Shown here one piece after another: positions 25,789-35,500 of a DNA stretch of 64,000 nucleotides. How positions within the stretch are numbered: the stretch's first letter is position 1; each line of letters starts with the position of its first letter. The notes under the pieces were generated by a model. It saw only the letters and a program-made list of their open reading frames with translations, had not been told where the DNA came from and ran no database searches. Location of the stretch: NCBI GenBank assembly GCA_001028815.1, contig LDJB01000001.1, forward strand, positions 949,634 through 1,013,633. The letters are read 5' to 3'. Made by a program: the position numbers and the translations under genes. The stretch comes from Peptococcaceae bacterium 1109. Its GTDB lineage: Bacteria; Bacillota; Limnochordia; Darwinibacteriales; Darwinibacteriaceae.

Positions 25789-27120
25789 TCAGCGTACAAA
25801 TTCAAATGTGGCCGGTTCCTCAAAACGCCCCTTAATCCACACAACCAAGTCATCACCGGCAACCTGGTGGACAACCTGCTCTGCCGGGACTACTTCCCCA
25901 TCAACTGTCACCGTAACGGTTGGCGAGTTCCAGCCGTTGATGAGGAACACCGGGTTGAGCTGCGGTTTGCTGGGGGTCATGGTTAACTTCACTCTGTCTT
26001 CACCATGTTTGCGGATGACATAAGAGCGCAGGGCGAAATCGTATCCCTCGAGCAGCACCCGGCCCCGATGGATCTCGTTAGGCTCACCGGGATCTTTGTG
26101 GATTTCAATCTTTGCGGGGCTGCGGTATGAATGGGCGATCTCCTCTAGTTCTGCGCCATCGGTCCCCTGCTGAGTAGCGCCAACGAGGATATACCACGTT
26201 GCCCCTTGATCAGGTGTGGGGATGTAGTCGCTAGACTTCCGGCGCATAGCAAAGTTCACATCCATAAAGGAGGTGTGAGTTGCCACTTTGCCAACATCGT
26301 CACCAGCAGGCACCCACTCAATGAAGTCTTCCATATCCGTTACTGGCCAGTGCTTGTAAATGTTGAACAGGTTCTTGCCAGGGAACATGTTGAAGTAAGG
26401 ATGGTCTTTCCCGCACGCATTGCAGTGCATATGGGGGAAGAGCGCCTGATCCTTGGCAAAGATCATGAAGGGGTTAGCCTGGCCTTTCAGGTTGATCTTA
26501 CCGATATACATCGGCCAATCGGCGATTTGCGGGTAGTAATCGCAGAATGGTTCGAAGTCGTTGGCCGGGAGGGGCCACGGTACGTTGATGACTTCACCAG
26601 TCCCGCTCCTCAGTGTAAAGGGGGTGGGCATCTCCATGACCTCTAGGGGGTTGGAGCCCGCTCCGTTCACCAGAATCCACTCTGCTACCTGCCAGAGGTT
26701 GGCGTTGCCTCCGTGGTTGTTCTTGGTTCCTGGCCACAGCACCACTTCCCGCACTGCGACGCCATCAGGATACACTGTGTAAATCTCTTCGGCGCGGGTA
26801 TCGCCGTGGAAGATGCGGTAGCGCATGTCAGGCAGGGTATAAGACCACTTCACCCGGGCACGGGCAGGGCCTGCTTCCAGAATCTGCACCCGGCTCCAGC
26901 GAAGCTGTTTATCCATGATCGGCTCATAGCAGTGGAGATCGTTGGGGCTGTTTGTTTCACACCACTCAGGGGTGAACCACACATCATCGCCCACATCAAC
27001 GCACCCTACGTACTGGGCCTTATCCCAAAACACGAACCGCCATGGCTTATCATCGAACTCAACGATTACTGCATGACCCGTCTTACCAGAAAACTCAAGC
27101 TGTGTCTCGTATGCTCTCAC
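25789..27120 (-). CDS. Unrecognised 443-residue protein, beta-rich
   Basis: I do not recognise this family. The GTG at 27120 is chosen because AGGAGG lies 8 nt upstream; a longer TTG start at 27144 would place that site inside the coding region. The chain is rich in Trp, Tyr and Phe and in short strands. Notable segments are VFWDKAQYVGCVDVGDDVWF, HCNACGKDHPYFNMFPG (a Cys/His cluster that could bind metal) and WYILVGATQQG. The last 60 residues look like an Ig-type domain. No signal peptide. It lies between GH13 and lyxose isomerase genes, so a glycosidase, polysaccharide lyase or sugar-binding role is possible but not shown. Confidence 0.75.
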   Translation of the reverse strand: MRAYETQLEFSGKTGHAVIVEFDDKPWRFVFWDKAQYVGCVDVGDDVWFTPEWCETNSPNDLHCYEPIMDKQLRWSRVQILEAGPARARVKWSYTLPDMRYRIFHGDTRAEEIYTVYPDGVAVREVVLWPGTKNNHGGNANLWQVAEWILVNGAGSNPLEVMEMPTPFTLRSGTGEVINVPWPLPANDFEPFCDYYPQIADWPMYIGKINLKGQANPFMIFAKDQALFPHMHCNACGKDHPYFNMFPGKNLFNIYKHWPVTDMEDFIEWVPAGDDVGKVATHTSFMDVNFAMRRKSSDYIPTPDQGATWYILVGATQQGTDGAELEEIAHSYRSPAKIEIHKDPGEPNEIHRGRVLLEGYDFALRSYVIRKHGEDRVKLTMTPSKPQLNPVFLINGWNSPTVTVTVDGEVVPAEQVVHQVAGDDLVVWIKGRFEEPATFEFVR

Positions 27121-27136
27121 AAACAATCCCTCCTGC

Positions 27137-29029
27137 TTATGCAAATGCTATGATCATAACTTCCCACGGCGCAAGACTGACGTTGTCGCTTAGGTTAACT
27201 TCCCTGCCGGTGAGAAGCTCCTTACCTATCTTGTTGCTGAGAGGCTGCGCCTCACCTGTGAGCGTGTATGTTTGCTCTTCGGCGGAGAAGTTCAAGAGGA
27301 CCAGCACCGTTTGCTCGGGGCTGCGGCGCAAAAAGGCGTAGGCTTCCCCTTGGGAGCCTAGGAAGGCCACTTCCCGGCTGCGCAGGGCCGGATTGGCCTT
27401 GCGGATGGCAACGAGCTGCTTGTAGTAGTCCCTGTAGCCCCGGTCGATAAAGCTGATCGGATCTGGGGTTTGGTAGGGTTCAAACTCGATGCCGTTCTCT
27501 TCCCCTGTATACAGGCAGGGAATGCCATCCAACGTCCACACTAGTGCTGCGGCCACCCGTTTGAGGTCTGCACCGTAACGGGTCAAGAAGCGAGCCGCTG
27601 TATCATTGTTGTTTAGGAACCTGAAGGTGAGGGAATCTGGGTGATACCCCTTCCCACCATTGGTGAGGGCATGGTGGAGCCGCTGGGCAATACCTGTGGG
27701 CTCTTCGAAGACATTCTCCCAGGCCCAGTGCCCCAGTTCGTCGGTCCAATCGTAGGCCGAGTCAAACCCTTCCTGGACATAGTACGGATCTCTCGCGCTA
27801 GCTTCCGCAATAAGAACCATCTCTGGCTTTATGCGCTGCAGCTCCCTGCGCATGGCTGGCCAAAAGTCTGGCCGCCGCTGCCGTACGCCCCAGATAGCGT
27901 CCACTCGGTATCCATCAACATCGAATTCCCGGATCCAATAAGACAAGGCCTCTGTCATCCAACGGCGAACCTGAGGGTTTTCATAGTTGAGGTTGGGCAG
28001 GTGCGTCCAATTGAAATAGTAGGTGTAATTCCCTTCCTCATCCCGGTCGTAGAAGTCATAGTAGGGGCTTGCTTCCCCGTACCGCAAAGCATGTTGGAAA
28101 TAGCGGTGTTCATAGGCCGAGTGGTTTGGAACCACGTCCATTAAGACCTTAATTCCCCGGCGATGAGCCTCTTTCACCAGCTCCGCAAAATCTTCCTTGG
28201 TACCATAGTCCGGGCGGAGCTCAAAGTAATTGCTCACGTTGTAGCTGTGGCCGCTCTCAGTGGGCGTGGCGTTGCTGGGGGCAAGCCAAATCGCGTTTAT
28301 GCCCAGATCCTTAAGATAGTCTAGCTTCTGGGTGACGCTGCGGAAGCCTTCAGGGCCGAAGTTATGCGGCACGACTCCGTAAACCATGGCATCATCTACC
28401 CAGCGGGGGTTTTCTGTTGCCCACTCCACAGCCCGGGCTACGCCGTTCTCCACCACGAAGTAGGTTTTAGCCCGATCCACATACCCGTCCGCATCTGTTA
28501 CCGTCAGGCTGATATAGTACTCTCCATCGGCCGTGGGCAGGCCCAGTTCAAGGGACTCCCCTTGAGCGCTTGTGAACTCTTCCCCGCTTGCCAGTTTCAG
28601 GGGTTCGGGCGTGCTTTCCGGCTGCCACTCCCAGCGCACCACTTTTGCACCTGTCACTTCGTTAGCTTGGCTGGCTGAGCCATTAAAGCTAATCCGGTCA
28701 GTTTGAATCTCAAGTTCGATCACAGCTTTAGGCAGAGCAGGCACCCTGTTGTTCAATACCAGCTCAGCCTCTTTCATGGACACGCCGTCTGCTTCAGTGT
28801 AGCCTGCAGTGATAGTGTTCTCACCTGGCTGAAGCTTGCAGTGCGCGGTAAAGGTGCTTTCTTCCCCTACCTCAACGGGGGTACTCACGCCGTTTACCAA
28901 AACCAGTACTGAACTGCCGGGAGGCAGATCCCAGAATCCACCTTGGACTTTGATTTCTGTTGCCCAAACCTCCACGGCCTCCGATGCCGCTCCGTCAAAG
29001 CCTTTAAACCAAACTTTAGCTGCTTTCAC
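27137..29029 (-). CDS. GH13 alpha-amylase family enzyme
   Basis: A 630-residue protein (counted from the GTG at 29029; a TTG at 29032 is equally placed for AGAGGAG; residue numbers below count from that TTG). Residues 1-200 are two beta-sandwich domains, the second PKD-like. The GH13 barrel follows with DVVPNHS, nucleophile Asp378 in DGYRVDAIWG, acid/base Glu410 in LIAEAS, and transition-state Asp477 in FLNNNDT. In most family members this last motif reads NHD; here the His is Asn. A C-terminal beta domain ends the chain. No signal peptide, so it should cut imported alpha-glucan-like or related oligosaccharides. It follows the permease genes and precedes the unrecognised gene by 16 nt. Confidence 0.88.
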   Translation of the reverse strand: MKAAKVWFKGFDGAASEAVEVWATEIKVQGGFWDLPPGSSVLVLVNGVSTPVEVGEESTFTAHCKLQPGENTITAGYTEADGVSMKEAELVLNNRVPALPKAVIELEIQTDRISFNGSASQANEVTGAKVVRWEWQPESTPEPLKLASGEEFTSAQGESLELGLPTADGEYYISLTVTDADGYVDRAKTYFVVENGVARAVEWATENPRWVDDAMVYGVVPHNFGPEGFRSVTQKLDYLKDLGINAIWLAPSNATPTESGHSYNVSNYFELRPDYGTKEDFAELVKEAHRRGIKVLMDVVPNHSAYEHRYFQHALRYGEASPYYDFYDRDEEGNYTYYFNWTHLPNLNYENPQVRRWMTEALSYWIREFDVDGYRVDAIWGVRQRRPDFWPAMRRELQRIKPEMVLIAEASARDPYYVQEGFDSAYDWTDELGHWAWENVFEEPTGIAQRLHHALTNGGKGYHPDSLTFRFLNNNDTAARFLTRYGADLKRVAAALVWTLDGIPCLYTGEENGIEFEPYQTPDPISFIDRGYRDYYKQLVAIRKANPALRSREVAFLGSQGEAYAFLRRSPEQTVLVLLNFSAEEQTYTLTGEAQPLSNKIGKELLTGREVNLSDNVSLAPWEVMIIAFA

Positions 29030-29050
29030 CAATCGTTCTCCTCTCTGACG

Positions 29051-29896
29051 TCAACCCTTTAAGCCAGTTAAGGTAATACCTTCAATAAAGAAGCGCTGTG
29101 CAAACAAGAACACAATCAACAGCGGTAAGGTGGCCGTGGTGGAAGCCGCCATCATCAGGGTCCACTGGGTGACAAATTGGTCTTTGAACATGGAAATACC
29201 CACGGAGATCATGCGCATCTCTTCACTGTTGGTAACGATCAGAGGCCAGATGTATGAGTTCCACTGCCCCATAAAGGTAAAGATTCCAACAGTTGCAAAG
29301 GCCGCTTTCGAAAGAGGCAGAAGAATGCGCCATAGAATACCCATCCGGGAACAACCGTCAATGATCGCGGCATCATCCAGTTCCCGGGGGATAGTCATAA
29401 AGAACTGCCGTAGGAGGAAAATGCCGAAGGCGTTAAACACCGATGGGACAATCAAAGCATAGTAAGTGTCAATCCACTTGAGCCAGTGCAGTATCAGGTA
29501 AGATGGTACGGTCATCAGTGTTCCCGGCAGCATCATCGTGCCCAGGACTCCTAAAAAGACTAGGTCGCGCCCGGGAAACTGCAGCCGGGACAAGGCGTAA
29601 GCCGCAAGCCCACAAATGATTAACTGCAATGCCACCACCGAAATAGAAACGAAAACAGTGTTGAAGTAGTACCGGCCGAAGGGAGCGTACATCCACGCGT
29701 CCGCATAATTTCGCCAAACAGGCGCTTCTGGAAGCCACTGCATTTCGGGGGTGAAAACTTCCCACATTTCCTTCAGGGACGTGGTGATCATCCAAAACAG
29801 CGGCAATACCATGATTACGGCTCCGGCCAGCAAAATCGCGTGAATGCCAGCTTTCTGCAGCACCCGCTTGGGACGGATACTTTTCACATTTGTCAT
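29051..29896 (-). CDS. Sugar ABC transporter permease, MalG type (1)
   Basis: A 281-residue inner-membrane permease with about six hydrophobic helices. The EAA loop reads DGCSRMGILWRILLPLSKAAF, the contact site for the ATPase. The N-terminal AGAVIMVLPLFWMITTSLKE is typical of MalG-type carbohydrate permeases (CUT1). RBS GGAGGAGG lies before the ATG. It is 14 nt after the MalF-type gene. No ABC ATPase is encoded in the window, so a shared MsmX-like ATPase elsewhere is expected. Confidence 0.93.
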   Translation of the reverse strand: MTNVKSIRPKRVLQKAGIHAILLAGAVIMVLPLFWMITTSLKEMWEVFTPEMQWLPEAPVWRNYADAWMYAPFGRYYFNTVFVSISVVALQLIICGLAAYALSRLQFPGRDLVFLGVLGTMMLPGTLMTVPSYLILHWLKWIDTYYALIVPSVFNAFGIFLLRQFFMTIPRELDDAAIIDGCSRMGILWRILLPLSKAAFATVGIFTFMGQWNSYIWPLIVTNSEEMRMISVGISMFKDQFVTQWTLMMAASTTATLPLLIVFLFAQRFFIEGITLTGLKG

Positions 29897-29910
29897 TGCT
29901 GCGCCTCCTC

Positions 29911-30825
29911 CTACTCGTAGTGCACGAACTTGCCGCTGACTTTCATATTAATCACAGTCAGGACAAAGATAATAATCGCCATGATGTACCCAACCGCAGA
30001 TGCATAACCCATCTCGCTGTAGCGGAAGGCGTAGTCATACATGTACATGTACACTACATAGGTCGCACGCATGGGCCCGCCACCGGTCATAATCATGATC
30101 TGTTCGAAAACCTGCAAAGCTCCGATGAGCCCCATAATCAACATAAAGAACGTTGTGGGCGAAACCATGGGAAGAGTGATATACCTAAACCGCCCCCAGC
30201 GGCCCGCGCCATCGATCTCTGCTGCTTCATAGAGCTGTTGAGGAACGCCCTGCAGGGCCGCGAGATACACGACCACATTCGATCCAAGGCTTTTCCATAT
30301 GGAGAATATGATTACAGAAAACATTGCCACATCTGGATCCGTCAGCCATCCGACCCGGCCCAGGCCAATACGGGACAGCCATTCGTTCACCAAACCGTAG
30401 TGTGTATCAAATAAGAAAGACCACACAACAGCCACGGCTACCGTGGACGATACGACCGGAACAAAATAGGCTGTGCGGTAAAAGTTCATGCCTCGGATCT
30501 TTTGGTTGAGCAAGATCGCTACCAACAAGGCGATGATGATGCTCAGCGGCACAAAGATCACTGCGTAGAAGCCCGCGTTCTTTAAACTGAGCCAAAAGAC
30601 GGAGTCGGTGAAAATGCGGCGGTAGTTGTCGAAGCCAACCCATTCTTGGTTGCCGTAGAGCCTCCATCTTTGAAAGCTCAATACAAGGGAATAGATCACA
30701 GGGAATACCAGAAACACCGCGGCATACGCAAAGGTTGGTAGTAAGCAAAGGTATCCCAGGACTGTCTGCTCTGTTTTCGTGGAAAGGCGCGGAAGCCTGC
30801 GCTTGGCCCGCGTAACTGCCATCAT
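29911..30825 (-). CDS. Sugar ABC transporter permease, MalF type (1)
   Basis: A 304-residue permease starting at ATG 30825, with GAGGGG 6 nt upstream; an upstream extension to 30879 would run through a GC-rich hairpin and is not credible. Six helices are visible, with the EAA loop EIDGAGRWGRFRYITLPMVSP near residue 215. Paired with the MalG-type permease and the binding protein on either side, it forms a CUT1 importer for oligosaccharides. Confidence 0.92.
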   Translation of the reverse strand: MMAVTRAKRRLPRLSTKTEQTVLGYLCLLPTFAYAAVFLVFPVIYSLVLSFQRWRLYGNQEWVGFDNYRRIFTDSVFWLSLKNAGFYAVIFVPLSIIIALLVAILLNQKIRGMNFYRTAYFVPVVSSTVAVAVVWSFLFDTHYGLVNEWLSRIGLGRVGWLTDPDVAMFSVIIFSIWKSLGSNVVVYLAALQGVPQQLYEAAEIDGAGRWGRFRYITLPMVSPTTFFMLIMGLIGALQVFEQIMIMTGGGPMRATYVVYMYMYDYAFRYSEMGYASAVGYIMAIIIFVLTVINMKVSGKFVHYE

Positions 30826-30841
30826 TGCACACCCCTCTGGA

Positions 30842-30876
30842 AACGGGGCGCCGGGGAATGCCCCGCCGCCCCCGTT
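30842..30876 (-). other. Intercistronic hairpin, binding protein to permease
   Basis: AACGGGG (30842-30848) pairs with CCCCGTT (30870-30876), and an inner CGGGG-AATG-CCCCG stem lies inside. It sits between the binding-protein stop (30883) and the permease ribosome site. There is no T-run, so it is unlikely to terminate. Hairpins here commonly protect the upstream mRNA and allow more binding protein than permease. Confidence 0.65.
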
Positions 30877-30882
30877 CAAAGT

Positions 30883-32217
30883 TTAGTTCCCGTTTTGCAG
30901 AACCTTCATGAGGTCCTCATACTCTTGTGGATTGTCCCGCCAGTACTGGGCAATAATCGCGTTGCTCTTGGCCGCTGCGGTGTCAATAGCTTCGTCGAGA
31001 TCTGCCTTCTGGTTCAGGATCAACTCTACAGCAGCTGTGTATTCGTCGACAATCTTGTTGTACTCAGGAGTAATCTCCGCGGTAGCGCCATACTCCAAGC
31101 CTTCTACGAACACAGCCAAGCCTGGTGTTTCCTCGATGACCTTCATGTAGTCTGGGGAATCCATGACGGACCGGCGAGTCGGCAGGTAACCAGAGGTGAT
31201 TGCCCACTTCGCAAGGTTGTCAGGCCGTACCCAGAACTTCAGGAATTCCCAAGCTTCCTCAGGATACTTCGCATCCTTGAAGATTACCACAGGCTCAGCA
31301 GCACTGGGGTGGAAGCGCTGGCCAGATGGGCCTACAGGATAGAGCATAGCCCGCCATTCGAACCGCAAGTTGTTGAACTGCGGGATGGACCAAGGACCAT
31401 CCAAGTGGATAGCAACCTTACCCATATCGAAAGCCTGGCTGGGCGGTGAGAGGGTGCCACCTTCGTAGGTGTAAATCAGGTCGTAGAAGAACTGCACTGC
31501 TTCCTTGGCTTCAGGAGAGTCAAAGGCAACCTTCTGCAGATCGTCTTCTACGTACTTGCCACCTGCGGACCAGATAAATGGACGGAAGAACCAGTCGAAG
31601 TAGCTAGCCATGCCACCGGTATAAACGGGGACGTGCAAGCCGTAAACGCCATCACGGGCGTTGGTGAGGCTGGCAGCAAACTCAGCGAACTCTTCCCAGG
31701 TTTCTACTTGCAGGTTATCTGGGTCATAGCCTGCTGCCCGGACCATATCAGCATTGTAGACGAACGCCATAGTGGTAGCGTTTACTGGGAGGCCCCACCA
31801 GTTGCCGTCATAGTTGTACTCCATATAGGTCTTCATGATGGGGAAGAAGTCGTTGAGCTCTTCTTCGCTGAGGCCGTTGGGGCCACTGATGAAGGTTTCG
31901 GAGAGGTTGTAGATCGCGCCAGTCCGAGCATACTCTGAATGCTCGCCGCTGTGCAGCCAAGCCAGATCAGGAGGGTTGCCAGCAGTGACTGCAGCTTGGA
32001 TCTTCTGGTTCAAAGCGTCGCCAACATACTCTGCCCTTACCCGGATGTTCGGGAACTCTTTCTGGAAATCGTTGATCAAGTTGCGAAGTGCAAGCAGTGT
32101 GTTACTTGTGAAAGCGTGGTACATTGTAATGGTTTTTGTCTGAGCGAATCCAACAGCAGATGCCAAAGTGAGGCACATCAGCGCAACTAGTAAGCTTGCG
32201 GTAAGTTTCTTAAACAC
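30883..32217 (-). CDS. Sugar ABC transporter solute-binding protein (1)
   Basis: A 444-residue extracytoplasmic binding protein of family 1 (MalE-like). The GTG start has AGGAGG 7 nt upstream. The signal peptide (residues 1-25, ending VGFA before QTKT) looks like a signal peptidase I type. Cys15 lies within the hydrophobic core without a proper lipobox context. Periplasmic, lipid-free binding proteins fit a diderm cell. Mature-domain landmarks are TITMYHAFTSN, NPPDLAWLHSGEHSEYA and MGKVAIHLDGPWSI. It is the first gene of the long reverse-strand locus, and operators lie upstream. Confidence 0.92.
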   Translation of the reverse strand: MFKKLTASLLVALMCLTLASAVGFAQTKTITMYHAFTSNTLLALRNLINDFQKEFPNIRVRAEYVGDALNQKIQAAVTAGNPPDLAWLHSGEHSEYARTGAIYNLSETFISGPNGLSEEELNDFFPIMKTYMEYNYDGNWWGLPVNATTMAFVYNADMVRAAGYDPDNLQVETWEEFAEFAASLTNARDGVYGLHVPVYTGGMASYFDWFFRPFIWSAGGKYVEDDLQKVAFDSPEAKEAVQFFYDLIYTYEGGTLSPPSQAFDMGKVAIHLDGPWSIPQFNNLRFEWRAMLYPVGPSGQRFHPSAAEPVVIFKDAKYPEEAWEFLKFWVRPDNLAKWAITSGYLPTRRSVMDSPDYMKVIEETPGLAVFVEGLEYGATAEITPEYNKIVDEYTAAVELILNQKADLDEAIDTAAAKSNAIIAQYWRDNPQEYEDLMKVLQNGN

Positions 32218-32597
32218 ACATATACCTCCTAAGATTGTAGAGTAGGTTAGGTGCCGAACTAAAGCTTTTCCCTAGCAATCCCCCCTTTCCTTCGCGAAAC
32301 GTTTCCACTTATCGCCAGAAAACAGCCCCATTTGCCGCCTCTCGCGGGGGACAAACTCCCCGGAAAACGCTGCGCCTTTCCGCGGTTCTTGGTGCAGTTA
32401 AGGCCGATTATCTGGCTGTCTACGTGGCATGTACGCTGCATTGCCCCAGTAAGCGGGCTTAACTGCGAATGTAAACTGGTAACGTTTCCTCATGGTGATC
32501 GTTTCTATGCCAACATACAACATCCCTCTTTTCTTGGTACAGTTTACGTTAAATTTACAAAGTTCCCCGAGGGAAACTCCCCCGGGGCCCGCTAACA
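32218..32597 (-). promoter_or_regulatory. Leader and operators of the main glycan locus
   Basis: No gene is visible in this gap. It contains a GCGAAACGTTTCCA site (32294-32307), which reads as a near-consensus cre or LacI operator on the reverse strand, and a second, TGGTAACGTTTCCT (32477-32490), followed by a half site GATCGTTTC (32497-32505). The long spacing from operators to the start codon (about 80 and 260 bp) suggests a long leader or looping between sites. No convincing -35/-10 pair could be fixed by eye. A terminator hairpin for the upstream YhaN gene lies at 32565-32587. Confidence 0.6.
32565..32587 (-). terminator. Probable terminator after YhaN-like gene
   Basis: CCCCGAGGG (32565-32573) and CCCCCGGGG (32579-32587) pair with one G-U and a 5-nt loop. 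On the reverse strand AACTTTGTAAATTT follows, which is T-rich but not a pure run. It starts 11 nt after the stop codon of the gene at 32598. Confidence 0.6.
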
Positions 32598-35500
32598 TCA
32601 TCCCTGTGCCAGTTCTAAGGCTTCTCCAGACAGGATTTCTGCAGCCTCCCCCCTCCCAAGGATGTACAGGGCAAGGCTTTCCTTCGGCAGCACTTCCGCG
32701 GCCATCTGCACGATGCTCCCGTGGTGAGTGAACATAATAACCTGGGTCTTCTGGGAAAGGTCGGCTAAGGCTTTGAGGGCCGCGGCGCTGCGGGTATCGT
32801 CGAAGTTGATCAGCACATCATCAACGACAAACGGTATGGGCTCTTTATGGTCCAAGTATCGCTCGATGCTTGCCAAGCGCAGCGCAAGGTAAAGCTGGTC
32901 CTGGGTGCCGTCACTCATGCCCTCAACCCCTACCAGTTCATCGTTGCGGGCACCCTTGATCACCGGGTTATCTTGCGCATCATAGTCGACCACTAGATGT
33001 GTGAAGCTTCCTCCTGTAAGGCCAGCAAAAATATCCCCTGCCCGCTTGAGGACGGGATCTTGATGTTCCTCACGATAGCGCTCAACGGCGCGCTTCAAGA
33101 CAAGTGAGGAAAGCTTGAGCTTGAGGTATTTGTCCACAGCCCCTGCCAGGCGGGCCAGGGTATCTTGGGCCTGCTCCGCGGCTAAGGCCCCTTGGGCACT
33201 GGTTCCTGCGACCTTCTCTTCGTACTCCTTCTCCGTGACGCCGAACGCGCGGTTCAGATCCTGCTGCTCTGCCTCTAGCCTCTCAAGTTCCTCTTGGAGC
33301 GTGAGCAGTTCCCCTGGGATGCGGTCCATGTGCATTGCTTGGGCTTCAGCCATCAACTGAGGAAGGGGGAAACCTTCGCTCGCGAGCTGTTCCTCAAGGT
33401 TTGCGATCTTTTCCCGGAGTTCTTCTCCCTGCTTGTGGCGGGCTAGGATGTCGATCAACTCTTCCGTGGTGTTACACTCTGCGGCTGCCATTAACTCGCT
33501 AATCCCTTCCTCCGACCTGGTGGCTTGCCGCTTTAGGTCTCCTAAGCGGAGTTGAAGCCCCTGGATCTGTGCGGCAAGCCCTTCTTTTCTCACGAGCATT
33601 GCCTGGGCTGCTTTGACCCCGTCCATGAGTTCCCGTACGGCCCGGGGAACGCTTTCCACGTAAACCTCTATGCCTACCTTGCCCACAACGGCCTCCACTT
33701 TGCGTTGGTACTCGGTGATGTACTTCCGCTGCCGCTCCCTTGTTGCCTTGTGTACGCCCAAGTCATCGATGAGCTTAAACAACTCGTCCAGTGCCCTAAG
33801 GTAACGCAAGGCGGAAGGGGCATCGGTGCTGTTCGGAAGGCCAACGGCTTCCATAGCCTCAGCCCAGCGGCGCCCCCAGTCTTGCTCCGCCTCTTGGGCC
33901 GCCTTTAGGCGGGCCTGTTCCTTCTCGAGAACATCCTGCTGTTCCTCTACCACTTCAGTAAGGCGGCGGTGTTCGCCGCGGCGCTCCGCGGCCTCCTCAC
34001 AGATCTCCCCAGCCAACTCCAGCAGTTCCCCCAAGCTGCCTCGGGGAGGTTCAACAAACGCACCAAGAGCCTTCGCGAGCTCCCCTTGGAGCTGGCCTAT
34101 CTGTTCTCGCAACGCCTCCGCGGCCACACGGGCCTGCTTCAGCTCTTCATAGCCCTGAACAAGGGACTGAGCTCTTTCCAGCCACTCCCCCATCGCTTGA
34201 GGTTGAAGTGGAACGACTTGCACAGGCTGCCAGATCCCCTTCCAGGCGTCATAGAAGGCCTGCCGCTCCTCATGGAGCGCCTGTTCCGCCTTCCCCTTTT
34301 CCTCCAGAGCCCCCTCAACCTCTCCCAGTTGGCTTTCCAAGGCCTGGATAGTGGCCACCCGATCCGATTCTCGCCGCAGTTCGTCGGAGATGCGATCTGC
34401 CTGAGTTACGCTGTCTTCGTAGGCCTCCGGGAGGGGCCGATCAGGGGAAAACTCAAGTTCCCCAGCTACATCGGGCTGTTTGTCCAGCCACGCCTTGCGC
34501 ACTAGTTTCCAACCGTGGTCCCGCCTCGCCCTGGCAAGGGCAAGGTCTTTCTCGGAAGGGACGGCACCAGTCGTTCGCAGCAGCCCTATCTGCCGCCGCA
34601 GCTCCCCTGCCTGTTTCTCCAGCGCCTCCATCTCCTGTTTAACCCTGGCTAGTTTTTCATCGAGCTCGCGCTCTGTTTGGATGCACCCTTCCACCGTTAC
34701 TTCTAAGGGCAACTGGGCGCTGGCCAGCTCCTCCAGCGGCCTCTCCCAGAGAGGAAGGCGCTCTAGCTGGCTAGAAAGGGACTCCTCCAACTGGGCGATC
34801 TCCAGGAGCTTGTCGTGGTGCTGTTTCTCCAGGGCGCCGTGGGCCCGGATGCGGTTCACCAAGCGCTGCAAGCTCCCGGTATCCAGCATAGGCCCAAGTT
34901 TCTCCAGGGACCGCTTGGCCTTCTCCAGGTCCGCCAAGCGGCTCTGCACAGCTGCTCCTGCCGTCTCACGGTCCAATCGGATTTGCCCATACTCCTCCGC
35001 AAGTCGCTCCACAGCAGCAGAGGCCATTAGGGGCAGGCGGTAGTGCTCCGCCTCCTCTAGCCTTGTTGCATGGGGCCGAATCTCCTGGAGTTTTCTCAAG
35101 GCACTCTCCTCCGCAAGTTGGGTTTTCTGTTCCAGCTCCGGCAAGGCATCAACCGCCTCGGCATACTTCTCCAGCCCCTGATAGAGTTCTTCCACCACTG
35201 CTGCCTGCTCTAAAAGGCCTTGGGGTACTGTCAACCCCGCAAGCTCCTCCTGCAACGCATCGACCTGGCTCTGTGCTTCCTCTTGGCCCAGTTCCGCTGC
35301 ACGAAGAGCATCTGCAAGTTCTTCATAAAGGTCCCCACTCCCAGGGGGCAAAGAAGGCACGGGCCCCAATGCCTCCAGCTTATCCAGCAAGTCTTGGCGC
35401 TGTACGAGGAGGGGCTTAGTCCGCTTGATCCGGGAAAGGGCTGTGCTGCGCTCCCGTTTCTCCTTGACCTGCTCGGCCACTCTCTGGAGCTCTTCGCGCT

